Shown here one piece after another: positions 1 through 6,280 of a stretch of DNA of 12,404 nt. Location of the stretch: NCBI GenBank assembly GCA_900550955.1, contig URUF01000056.1, forward strand, positions 1-12,404. Direction: 5' to 3'. The notes beneath the pieces are model-generated. The model saw nothing but the letters and a program-made list of their open reading frames with translations. It did no database searches and had not been told where the DNA came from. This DNA is from an uncultured Eubacteriales bacterium (GTDB lineage Bacteria > Bacillota > Clostridia > Christensenellales > Aristaeellaceae). Within the stretch, counting starts at the first letter, position 1. Each line of letters opens with the position of its first letter. Made by a program: the position numbers and the translations under genes.

Positions 1-16
1 CTGGGGCCGGATTACA

Positions 17-40
17 CTTGGAGGGCTGCGGCCCTCCAAG
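17..40. repeat. GC-rich perfect hairpin
   Basis: Two perfectly complementary 10-base arms (CTTGGAGGGC at 17-26 and GCCCTCCAAG at 31-40) flank a TGCG loop. There is no T-run on either side in either direction, so it is not a standard intrinsic terminator. It lies downstream of the minus-strand phosphatase/kinase gene and could act as a transcript-end structure for that gene or for a gene beyond the left edge. No coding sequence is seen in 1-130. Confidence 0.6.
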
Positions 41-59
41 CCTCCCATGGGGTTTCTCG

Positions 60-109
60 ACAGTCTGGGCGGCCCGGCCTTTCGCCGGGCCGCCGCGCGT
101 TTAGACTGT
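60..109. repeat. Nested inverted-repeat element
   Basis: An outer pair (ACAGTCT at 60-66, AGACTGT at 103-109) encloses a perfect 11-bp GC stem (68-78 with 84-94) with the five-base loop CTTTC. The nested symmetry and the intergenic position resemble dispersed REP-like structured elements. That class assignment is an inference, because only one copy is visible here. No T-run follows on either strand. Confidence 0.6.
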
Positions 110-120
110 ACGGCCACCTT

Positions 121-146
121 AAGCGAGGGCTTATAGCTCGCTTTTT
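121..146 (+). terminator. Possible intrinsic terminator for rightward transcription
   Basis: Arms AAGCGAG (121-127) and CTCGCTT (137-143) pair perfectly across a nine-base loop and are followed by a short T-run (to 146). It would stop transcripts entering from the left and overlaps the 3' end of the minus-strand gene starting at 1135. The short stem and its partly coding position make chance symmetry possible. Confidence 0.3.
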
Positions 147-1135
147 ACAAGCGCCAGCAGCTTTGGCGCAAAGATGATCGCCCCTACGATTGCTGCTGCA
201 ACGGCGGCCATCAGCACGGCGCCCGCCGCGGTATCCTTGGCGATTTTTGCCCGGGGATCATACTCCGGGCAAAGGATATCCACAATGGTTTCAATGGCGG
301 TGTTCATCAGCTCCGCCATCAGCACCACGCCAAAGAGGATAATGCAGATCATCCATTCCGTAGCGCTTAGGCCCAGCAGGGAACCAAACACAATCACCGT
401 TGCCATGGCGGAAAAGTGGATGACCATGTTGCGCTCGCTGCGAAGGCCCGAAAGCACGCCCTCAAACGCGTAGGCAAAGCTAAACAGCAGGCGGTTATGC
501 TCGTTTGGCTGCAAATGGCGGAAGCGCAGGCTTTCTTTGTGCGTAAAAAAGCGTTCCACGGCCGTGGTAAAAACCGCCAGATACACGACCGATATGCACA
601 CGCCGCCGGTTACGTCGGTAAAATAGTGCGCGCCCAGATAGACGCGGCTTGCCGCTACCAACGCAATGACCAGCGCAAGCAGCGCGCTTAGGATATTGCG
701 AAGCGCATGGCTTTTGCATAGCTGCCAGATAAGCCAGATCAAAAAGCCATAGAAGCACGCCGCGGCCATGGTATGTCCGCTTGGAAAACTGGAGCCCGTT
801 TCCGTAACGATGCGCATGACCTCCGTGGGCCTAGGGCGGGAAAAAACGTGTTTTAGGCCCAAATTGAGCAGAACGGCCACGCACAGGTTAAGCAGAATGG
901 GAATGCGGAATTCGCGCCGCGGAACCGCGACGACCAGCCCAAGCGCAATCAATAACAAAACCAGCGGGCTTACAAGATTGGTGCAAAAGGTAAAAAAGGC
1001 GGTCGCAGAGGGGGAACGCAGGCGCGCAAGCGCCTGATATACGGGCCCGTCCAGCCACGCGACATTTTCAAGGTTCATAGCGATCAACAAAAATAACCCA
1101 AGGCAGAGCAACGCGACCAGCCATTTCCGTTTCAT
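131..1135 (-). CDS. PAP2 phosphatase fused to undecaprenol/diacylglycerol kinase
   Basis: This 334-residue polytopic membrane protein joins two lipid-carrier enzymes. Residues about 1-195 form a PAP2 (type 2 phosphatidic acid phosphatase) domain with all three signature motifs: K95-x6-R102-P103, P118-S-G-H121, and S163-R164-x5-H170-x3-D174. Residues about 212-330 form a DgkA-type kinase domain with R232-S-E-R-N-M-x-I-H, E275-L-M-N278-T-A-I-E282 and K300-D-x-A-A. In Firmicutes DgkA homologues mainly phosphorylate undecaprenol, and PAP2 proteins can dephosphorylate undecaprenyl pyrophosphate or phosphatidic acid. The fusion therefore probably serves undecaprenyl phosphate recycling for cell-wall synthesis; the exact substrates are inferred. 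The ATG at 1135 is supported by GAAAGGA (1145-1151, minus strand) nine bases upstream. It is divergent from nadR, and all catalytic residues look intact. Confidence 0.92.
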   Translation of the reverse strand: MKRKWLVALLCLGLFLLIAMNLENVAWLDGPVYQALARLRSPSATAFFTFCTNLVSPLVLLLIALGLVVAVPRREFRIPILLNLCVAVLLNLGLKHVFSRPRPTEVMRIVTETGSSFPSGHTMAAACFYGFLIWLIWQLCKSHALRNILSALLALVIALVAASRVYLGAHYFTDVTGGVCISVVYLAVFTTAVERFFTHKESLRFRHLQPNEHNRLLFSFAYAFEGVLSGLRSERNMVIHFSAMATVIVFGSLLGLSATEWMICIILFGVVLMAELMNTAIETIVDILCPEYDPRAKIAKDTAAGAVLMAAVAAAIVGAIIFAPKLLALVKSEL

Positions 1136-1164
1136 CCTCAGCCGTCCTTTCAGGGGAAGCGATA

Positions 1165-1186
1165 CCTGTATCTTACCACATACAGG
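1165..1186. promoter_or_regulatory. Inverted repeat in divergent promoter region
   Basis: CCTGTA (1165-1170) and TACAGG (1181-1186) form a perfect dyad with a 10-base spacer, in the 128-bp gap between the divergent phosphatase/kinase gene and nadR. Weak -10-like hexamers (TATCTT on plus at 1169-1174, TAAGAT on minus at 1175-1170) fall within it, but no convincing -35 is present on either strand. A shared operator is plausible but unproven. Confidence 0.3.
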
Positions 1187-1263
1187 CGCGGTTGAACAGG
1201 CAGGAAACCCGCGGGCGCGCGTAGAAGTTTGGAAGCATCACATATGAAAGGGAGGCCGCCGCC

Positions 1264-2307
1264 ATGTATAAAACAGGCGTTTACTTTGGCCGTTTCCTGC
1301 CGCCCCATCGCGGGCACCTCTACCAGATGATTGAAGCTTCCACGCGATGTGAAAAATTGATTGTGGTGATTTCCGACAATGCGGAGCAAACGCGGGAAAT
1401 ATGCGCGCGCGACGGCCTGCCAGAAATTAGCTACCGGCTGCGCAAGCAATGGATTTCACAGCAGATACAGGATATATCGCATATTGCGGTGCGCGTGCTG
1501 GACGAAACGGATATCCCCGTCTACCCCGAAGGCTGGGAAAAGTGGAGCCAGCGAATGCGCGAGGTGGTGGACGGGCCCATTGACGCTTTCTTTGTGGGGG
1601 ATATGGAATACAGCGAAACCTTGGGCAAATATTTTCCCGAGGCCAAGGTTGTGCTGTTTGACCCCAAGCGTACGCGCTATCCCATTTCGGCTACGGACAT
1701 CCGTGAAAACATTTTGGGCAACTGGCATTATATCTTGGGCGCGGCCCGCCCGTTCTTTGCCAAAAAGGTGCTGATCGCAGGCACGGAAAGCTGTGGCAAA
1801 ACCACGCTGACCAAGTGCCTGGCCAAGCTGTACAACACCTCCTGGTCCGAGGAGGTGGGGCGGTATTATGCGCACGATTATTTGGGAAACGACGAAACCA
1901 TCTACACCGACGAGGATTTCAGCCGCATTGCGCATATCCAGTTCGAGCAGGATTACCAGGCCCTGCGCACAGCCAACAAGGTATGCTTTTTTGATACGGA
2001 CGCGACCTATACCGACTATTTCAGCGAGCTGTACATGGGCCACCGCAACGAGCTGGTGGAAAAGTATATTGACCCAGGCCGCTATGATTTGCTGATTTAT
2101 TTGCAGCCGGATGTGAAATGGGTGGCGGACGGGCAACGCTTAAACGGCGACGAGGAACGGCGGAAAATGCTGAACAGCCGCCTGATGGATATGTATATTG
2201 CGCACGGCTTTCAGGAAAAGCTAGTGATCGTTAGCGGCGACTATTCCCAGCGGCTGGCGTGGGCGATAGAGCTTGTGGATCAACTGCTTGCGGGGGCAAA
2301 GCCGTAA
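1264..2307 (+). CDS. nadR: NadR: NMN adenylyltransferase / ribosylnicotinamide kinase
   Basis: This 347-residue cytoplasmic enzyme for NAD salvage has two domains. Residues about 1-160 are a nucleotidyltransferase domain: G-R-F near residue 9, the H15-R-G-H18 adenylyl-transfer motif, and I141-S-A-T-D-I-R147. It would turn NMN and ATP into NAD. Residues about 167-345 are a P-loop kinase with G173-TESCGKTT ending at 181, E-V-G-R near 197-200 and a D-T-D segment at 244-246. It would phosphorylate nicotinamide riboside to NMN. The N-terminal helix-turn-helix of enterobacterial NadR is absent, so this is the enzymatic form without repressor function, as in Haemophilus. The ATG at 1264 follows AAAGGGAGG (1247-1255) with eight bases between. 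A hairpin lies right after the stop codon. Confidence 0.93.
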   Translation: MYKTGVYFGRFLPPHRGHLYQMIEASTRCEKLIVVISDNAEQTREICARDGLPEISYRLRKQWISQQIQDISHIAVRVLDETDIPVYPEGWEKWSQRMREVVDGPIDAFFVGDMEYSETLGKYFPEAKVVLFDPKRTRYPISATDIRENILGNWHYILGAARPFFAKKVLIAGTESCGKTTLTKCLAKLYNTSWSEEVGRYYAHDYLGNDETIYTDEDFSRIAHIQFEQDYQALRTANKVCFFDTDATYTDYFSELYMGHRNELVEKYIDPGRYDLLIYLQPDVKWVADGQRLNGDEERRKMLNSRLMDMYIAHGFQEKLVIVSGDYSQRLAWAIELVDQLLAGAKP

Positions 2308-2312
2308 GGCCC

Positions 2313-2339
2313 GCCGCTTCCCTCAAAAAGGGAAGCGGC
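2313..2339 (+). terminator. Stem-loop at nadR 3' end
   Basis: An 11-bp perfect stem (2313-2323 with 2329-2339) and a CAAAA loop start six bases after the nadR stop. No T-run follows, so intrinsic termination would be weak. It may mark a 3' end or protect the mRNA. It lies immediately before the 6S RNA promoter and would insulate the two units. Confidence 0.5.
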
Positions 2340-2345
2340 CAGGTA

Positions 2346-2374
2346 TTGACATCGTCGCACGAAGCCTCTATAAT
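2346..2374 (+). promoter_or_regulatory. Consensus sigma-A promoter of the 6S RNA gene
   Basis: TTGACA (2346-2351) and TATAAT (2369-2374) both match the consensus perfectly and are separated by the optimal 17 bp. Initiation is expected near 2381. A perfect promoter directly ahead of a gene without a reading frame supports a highly expressed stable RNA. Confidence 0.93.
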
Positions 2375-2380
2375 GTTCCC

Positions 2381-2599
2381 AGAGCCTCCTGAAGTGTGCG
2401 CCAGGGCCTTGTTTTTACCCACATTTCACAAAACGGAGCTCGCGTTTGCCGCCAGATGTCACGCCCCCGTCCGCAAGGACGCCAGGGGACGGCAGAAAGC
2501 GGCAATAGAGCACCGGCCTGCTTAACATAGCGGGTGAAAAAACGGGTACAGCGGCACTTTGGGTTCTACTAAGCCTGTCCGTTGCGGCGGGCTTTTTTT
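2381..2599 (+). ncRNA. ssrS: 6S RNA
   Basis: This RNA of about 190-220 nt lies between a perfect promoter and an intrinsic terminator and has no credible reading frame. It folds as a long interrupted rod. The closing stem is 2388-2397 with 2554-2563 (10 pairs including G-U). An open central bulge follows, then 2416-2420 with 2544-2548, 2424-2429 with 2534-2539, 2434-2441 with 2508-2515 (one A-A mismatch), 2446-2452 with 2499-2505, and an apical hairpin 2468-2472/2477-2481 with a GCAA tetraloop. The segments CCUGAAGUGUGCGCCAGGG at the 5' side and GGGUACAGCGGCACUUUGGG at the 3' side resemble the flanks of the 6S central bulge as I recall them from E. coli. 6S RNA mimics an open promoter and sequesters sigma-70/sigma-A RNA polymerase, mostly in stationary phase. 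The exact 5' and 3' ends are inferred. Confidence 0.85.
2571..2599 (+). terminator. Intrinsic terminator of 6S RNA
   Basis: A nine-pair stem (2571-2579 with 2586-2594, two G-U pairs, six-base loop) runs into seven T residues (2593-2599). It separates the small RNA from the cmk promoter that begins six bases later. Confidence 0.88.
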
Positions 2600-2604
2600 G
2601 CGCT

Positions 2605-2633
2605 TTGCATCATGCGGGCGCGCATGCTATAAT
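2605..2633 (+). promoter_or_regulatory. Sigma-A promoter of cmk-plsC
   Basis: TTGCAT (2605-2610) and TATAAT (2628-2633) are spaced by 17 bp, with a TGC extended -10 element at 2625-2627. Initiation near 2640 would leave a leader of about 25 nt before the GTG start at 2666. Confidence 0.85.
2611..2626. promoter_or_regulatory. Palindrome in the cmk promoter spacer
   Basis: CATGCG (2611-2616) and CGCATG (2621-2626) form a perfect dyad with a 4-base spacer that fills nearly the whole -35/-10 interval. A repressor bound here would block RNA polymerase. The operator role is inferred from position only. Confidence 0.35.
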
Positions 2634-2665
2634 ACCCTTAACACTGCGAAAGAGGGGAACCTGAC

Positions 2666-3958
2666 GTGATTTATAGCATTGCGATGGACGGCCCGGTGGG
2701 AGCAGGCAAAAGCAGCGTGGCCGACGAGGTGGCCAGACGGCTGAATATATTGCATCTGGATACGGGGGCGATGTACCGCGCCTTTGCCTGGTATGCGCTT
2801 AAGCAGGGCGTGAGCGCAGAGGATGAGGCGGCGCTGTGCGCGCTGGCCGGGCGCGTGCTGCCGGAGGTGCGCTACGAAAACGGCGCGCAGCATACCTTTA
2901 TTGATGGAACGGACGTGACGGAGCTGATACGCACGCCGGAAATCAGCATGGCTACGAGCACGGTTTCCAAGGCGGCGGGGGTGCGCCAGGCCATGGTGAA
3001 GCGCCAGCAGGAGCTGGCGAGCAGGCAGAGCATGCTGCTGGACGGCCGTGATATTGGCACCAAGGTGCTGCCCAACGCGACGCTGAAGATCTATTTGACC
3101 GCCTCGGCGGAGGTGCGCGCGCGCAGGCGTTTTGAGGAGCTGCAAAGAAAAGGCGATCCCTCCACGTATGAGGAGGTTCTTAAGGACGTGCTTCGCCGCG
3201 ACGAGCAGGATTCCACCCGGGAGGTGGATCCGCTCAGGCCTGCCGGGGACGCGCAGATTTTGGACAGCTCCTACCTGACACAGGAGCAGGTTGTGGAAAA
3301 CGTGCTGCGCCGGGTGAACCTGAAGCTGGGCCATATGCCCAAAGCGGCCGAGCCCTTCACGCCCATGTACAAGGCGGCGCGCGCCGCCGCGGCGTTCCTT
3401 TTCACTTGCCTAATGCCTGCCAGGTATCACCACATTGAGCGGGTGCAGCTGGATGCGCCGTTCATTTTGATGGCCAATCACAACAGCCTGCTGGATCCCT
3501 TGGCGGTGGGGTGGAAGTGCTGCCGCTATCATATCCGCTTCCTGGGCAAGAAGGAGCTGGTGAAAAACCGCTTTGGGCGCTGGCTGTTCCAAAAGCTGCT
3601 GATGATTGACGTTGACCGCCACAACATGGATATGGCCGCCATGCGCGCCTGCTTGAAAACGCTTAGAGAGGGGCATGTGCTGGGAATCTTCCCGGAGGGC
3701 ACGCGTCACAAGGAAGGCGTGATGGAGAGCATGGAAACGGGCATCGCCATGATCGCGCTGCGCAGCGGCGCGCCGCTTTTGCCCGCTTACATCAGCGATA
3801 AGCCCAGGCTGTTCAGGCGCGCGCATGTATACTATGCCGATCCCATCTATGTAAAGGACATCGCGCAAAAGGGCGTTAACAAAGAGGCCTGCGCCGAGGT
3901 GATGGAGCGCATTAACGCAGCCTATCAGGCCCTGATGGCCGAGCATGAGCGCGCTTGA
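2666..3958 (+). CDS. cmk-plsC: Cytidylate kinase fused to 1-acylglycerol-3-phosphate acyltransferase
   Basis: A continuous 430-codon frame joins two enzymes. Residues 1-220 are CMP/dCMP kinase: P-loop G9-PVGAGKS16, D32-T-G-A-M-Y-R, D126-G-R-D-I-G-T and R178-R-D-x-x-D-S-x-R. Residues about 230-430 are a PlsC-type acyltransferase: N271-H272-x4-D277 (the catalytic HX4D), G304-R-W, F342-P-E-G-T-R and L372-L-P. The first supplies CDP/dCDP; the second makes phosphatidic acid, the lipid later activated with CTP, so both act near phospholipid and nucleotide supply. The start is GTG at 2666, after GAGGGG (2652-2657) with eight bases between. An internal ATG (residue 224) opens the acyltransferase part but has only a weak upstream Shine-Dalgarno match. 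In many Clostridia these are neighbouring separate genes; here I see no stop or frame break between them. Confidence 0.93.
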   Translation: MIYSIAMDGPVGAGKSSVADEVARRLNILHLDTGAMYRAFAWYALKQGVSAEDEAALCALAGRVLPEVRYENGAQHTFIDGTDVTELIRTPEISMATSTVSKAAGVRQAMVKRQQELASRQSMLLDGRDIGTKVLPNATLKIYLTASAEVRARRRFEELQRKGDPSTYEEVLKDVLRRDEQDSTREVDPLRPAGDAQILDSSYLTQEQVVENVLRRVNLKLGHMPKAAEPFTPMYKAARAAAAFLFTCLMPARYHHIERVQLDAPFILMANHNSLLDPLAVGWKCCRYHIRFLGKKELVKNRFGRWLFQKLLMIDVDRHNMDMAAMRACLKTLREGHVLGIFPEGTRHKEGVMESMETGIAMIALRSGAPLLPAYISDKPRLFRRAHVYYADPIYVKDIAQKGVNKEACAEVMERINAAYQALMAEHERA

Positions 3959-4066
3959 GGCTTCCAGAATAAGGGTTCAAATTTTTGTGAATTTGCAGGC
4001 GAAAAAGAAGGGAAATCCGTATTGAGCGGCGAATAAGCTCCATGATATGCTCGGGAGGACGGTTTC

Positions 4067-6091
4067 ATGCCGATTTCGGTGGCGCGGCACGCGGGTTTCT
4101 GTATGGGCGTAAAGCGTGCGGTTGATGGGGCGGTTCAGGCCGCAAAAGAAGGAAAAAGCATCGTTTCTTTTGGCGAACTGGCGCATAACCCCGAGGTGAT
4201 TGAACGGCTAAAGTCCATTGGCATATCGGTTGTAAACGAGGTGGAGGAGGCGCGCGGCAAGGTAGCGCTGATCCGCAGCCACGGCGTTTCGCCGGAGGTA
4301 AAGCGCGGGCTCGAAGGCGCGGCGCAGGAGGTGATTGACCTCACCTGCCCGTTTGTAGCGCGCCTGCACGAGGTTGTGGCGCGATACAGCGAGGATGGCT
4401 CGCCCGTGATTTTGGTTGGGCAGAGCGATCATCCCGAGGTGGTGGGCACCATTGGCTGCGGGCGCGGGCCCGTGTATACCGTGCACGACGTTGAGGAGGC
4501 GGCCAGGCTGCCGCGTATGGAACGCGCGCTGGCCGTATCGCAAACCACCTTTCCCAAGGAGCGCTGGGAAGCCATATTGCCTGTGCTTAAGGAGCGCGTG
4601 AAAGCGCTCAGCGTGCAAAACACCATCTGCACTGCCACGGCCTTGCGGCAGAACGAGGCCAAGGAACTGGCCGCGCGGGTGGACGCCATGCTTGTGGTGG
4701 GCGGCTTGGGAAGCGCCAATACGCGCAAGCTGTATGAAACCTGCAAGGGCATTTGCAGCCGTACCCTGTTGGTAGAGCGCGCGGCGGATATACCGCCGGG
4801 CTTTGCAAATATCCATTTGGAATCCATTGGAATTACCGCCGGCGCGAGCACGCCGGATTGGTCACTTAAGGAGGTTGTCACACGCATGACTGACAAGGAA
4901 CAATTCGACCGGGTTTCCACCGAGGAGGCGGAAAAGGACAGCTTTATGGCTGACGTGGAAGCGACTCTGGTCAAGATCAGGCCTGGGCAGACGGTGAAGG
5001 GCACCGTGGTGCAGATCACCGACGACGAGGTGTGCGTTAACATCGGCTTCAAGAGCGATGGCCTGATCAAGCGCGAGGATCTTGTGACCGAGGATGTGAA
5101 GCTGGGCGACGAGATTGAAGTGGAGGTCGTCAAGGTAAACGACGGCGAAGGCAACGTATTGCTGTCGCAGCGCAACATCTTGAACCGCAGGGCCTTTGCC
5201 GAGCTTGTCCAAAAGCACGAGAACAACGAGTATGTCGAAGGCGTGGGCAAGGAGGTCGTCAAGGGCGGCCTGATTTGCATGGTCAACGGCATCCGCGCTT
5301 TCGTGCCTGCGTCGCAGCTCTCCAACCGCTATGTGGAAAAAATCGGCGAGTTTGTGGGCCAGACCCTCAAGCTCAAGATTATCGAAATGGACGAGCAGAA
5401 GCGCCGTATCGTGGCCAGCCGCCGCGCCGTTGTGCGCGAGGAGGCCGCCGCGAAGAAGGCCGAGGCTTGGGCCCGCCTGCAGGAGGGCGAGGTTGTGCAC
5501 GGCATCGTGCGCCGCCTGACCGACTTTGGCGCGTTTGTGGATCTGGGCGGCGTGGACGGCCTGATCCATGTGACCGACCTGAGCTGGGCGCATGTGAAGC
5601 ATCCTTCCGAGATCGTTTCGCCTGATCAGGAAGTGGATGTGAAGATTTTGAGCCTGGATCCCGAGCGCGAGCGCATTCAGCTTGGCCTCAAGCAGCTGCA
5701 GCCCAAGCCTTGGGATTTGGCGCCTGAAAAGTATCCTGCCGGCGCCGTGGTTACCGGCAAGGTTGTGCGGATCACTACCTTTGGCGCGTTTGTGGAGCTT
5801 GAGCCCGGCATCGACGGCCTGGTACACATCAGCCAGTGCGCCGCTACCCGCATCAATAAGGTGGAGGACGCCGTGAATGTAGGCGACGAAGTACAGGTGA
5901 AGGTGCTAAACATCGATCCTGAAGCAAAGCGCATCAGCCTGAGCATTCGCGCGCTGCTGGAGCCCGAACCCGCTCCCGTGGAGGAAGCGGAAGAAGCCGC
6001 TCCTGCATATGACGGCGGCGAGGAAGCCGTTCCCGTTGACATCGAGGCCGTTGGCGCCGCTTTGGAGGCCGAGGCCCAAACCAACGAGTAA
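4067..6091 (+). CDS. ispH-rpsA: IspH reductase fused to ribosomal protein S1
   Basis: This 674-residue fusion begins with 4-hydroxy-3-methylbut-2-enyl diphosphate reductase (residues about 1-272), the last step of the MEP isoprenoid pathway. The three Fe-S ligands C12, C94 and C188 are present, as are H40, H72, H122, E124, T161 and S216-A-N218. From residue 274 it becomes an S1 protein with four S1 RNA-binding domains (about 304-370, 388-455, 472-543, 556-629) and an acidic Glu/Ala-rich tail. Such fusions are known in Clostridia. The ATG at 4067 follows GGGAGGA (4053-4059). It lies 108 bp after cmk-plsC with no clear promoter between, so the two are probably co-transcribed. A strong internal Shine-Dalgarno sequence precedes codon 274 and could yield free S1. 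An intrinsic terminator follows. Confidence 0.95.
   Translation: MPISVARHAGFCMGVKRAVDGAVQAAKEGKSIVSFGELAHNPEVIERLKSIGISVVNEVEEARGKVALIRSHGVSPEVKRGLEGAAQEVIDLTCPFVARLHEVVARYSEDGSPVILVGQSDHPEVVGTIGCGRGPVYTVHDVEEAARLPRMERALAVSQTTFPKERWEAILPVLKERVKALSVQNTICTATALRQNEAKELAARVDAMLVVGGLGSANTRKLYETCKGICSRTLLVERAADIPPGFANIHLESIGITAGASTPDWSLKEVVTRMTDKEQFDRVSTEEAEKDSFMADVEATLVKIRPGQTVKGTVVQITDDEVCVNIGFKSDGLIKREDLVTEDVKLGDEIEVEVVKVNDGEGNVLLSQRNILNRRAFAELVQKHENNEYVEGVGKEVVKGGLICMVNGIRAFVPASQLSNRYVEKIGEFVGQTLKLKIIEMDEQKRRIVASRRAVVREEAAAKKAEAWARLQEGEVVHGIVRRLTDFGAFVDLGGVDGLIHVTDLSWAHVKHPSEIVSPDQEVDVKILSLDPERERIQLGLKQLQPKPWDLAPEKYPAGAVVTGKVVRITTFGAFVELEPGIDGLVHISQCAATRINKVEDAVNVGDEVQVKVLNIDPEAKRISLSIRALLEPEPAPVEEAEEAAPAYDGGEEAVPVDIEAVGAALEAEAQTNE
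4868..4888 (+). promoter_or_regulatory. Internal ribosome binding site and ATG for stand-alone S1
   Basis: AAGGAGG (4868-4874) is followed after 11 bases by an in-frame ATG (4886-4888, Met274), exactly where the IspH domain ends and an S1-type N-terminus (MTDKEQF) starts. Initiation here would give a 401-residue S1 protein. The spacing is slightly long but workable. This may be the remnant or the working start of a once separate rpsA. Confidence 0.5.
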
Positions 6092-6113
6092 GAGCTTGCA
6101 CAATTGAATGACT

Positions 6114-6143
6114 GTCCCGCGTAGCTTGCTGCGCGGGGCTTTT
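6114..6143 (+). terminator. Intrinsic terminator after ispH-rpsA
   Basis: A stem (6114-6124 with 6129-6139, CTTG loop, G-U pairs included) is followed by TTTT (6140-6143). It begins 23 bases after the rpsA stop and closes the cmk-plsC/ispH-rpsA unit before the next promoter. Confidence 0.8.
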
Positions 6144-6189
6144 CGCACATTTTCGGCAAAAACCGTTTAAAACCCGCTAAGGAAAATCA

Positions 6190-6218
6190 TTGCAAAAGCG
6201 AAAAGCGTGTGATATAAT
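6190..6218 (+). promoter_or_regulatory. Sigma-A promoter of methyltransferase-rho unit
   Basis: TTGCAA (6190-6195), a 17-bp spacer and TATAAT (6213-6218) with a TGA extended -10 element (6210-6212) make a strong promoter. Initiation is expected near 6225, about 55 nt before the preferred start codon at 6281. Confidence 0.85.
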
Positions 6219-6280
6219 TCAAGTACTGATGGTCAATCAGATCTTTGATAGCTATACGGTTTGATGGAGAGAGGTTCTTT

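Noticed and set aside
1456..2136. 226-codon minus-strand open frame over nadR
   Set aside because: Antisense to two intact NadR domains, with no motif of its own.
2259..2525. Short plus-strand open frame across the nadR 3' end and 6S RNA
   Set aside because: It overlaps nadR and crosses a promoter and a structured RNA; the RNA explanation fits far better.
2627..3334. 235-codon minus-strand open frame over cmk
   Set aside because: Antisense shadow of the cytidylate kinase domain; it would read through the cmk promoter and has no family features.
3978..3995. Small AT-rich hairpin between cmk-plsC and ispH-rpsA
   Set aside because: Six weak pairs and no T-run; too unstable to call a terminator.
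4022..4051. Possible promoter TTGAGC-18-TATGCT before ispH-rpsA
   Set aside because: Transcription would begin inside the ribosome binding site at 4053-4059, so it could not make a normal message; co-transcription with cmk-plsC is simpler.
4429..5325. 298-codon minus-strand open frame
   Set aside because: It lies opposite the well-supported ispH-rpsA gene, has a Ser/Thr-rich composition typical of antisense frames in GC-rich DNA, and no recognisable domain.
4862..5827. 321-codon minus-strand open frame
   Set aside because: Antisense to the S1 domains; His/Leu/Ala-rich shadow with no motif or family likeness.
6245..6280. TTG start for the methyltransferase
   Set aside because: No ribosome binding site in front of it, whereas GTG at 6281 has GGAGAGAGG at ideal spacing.
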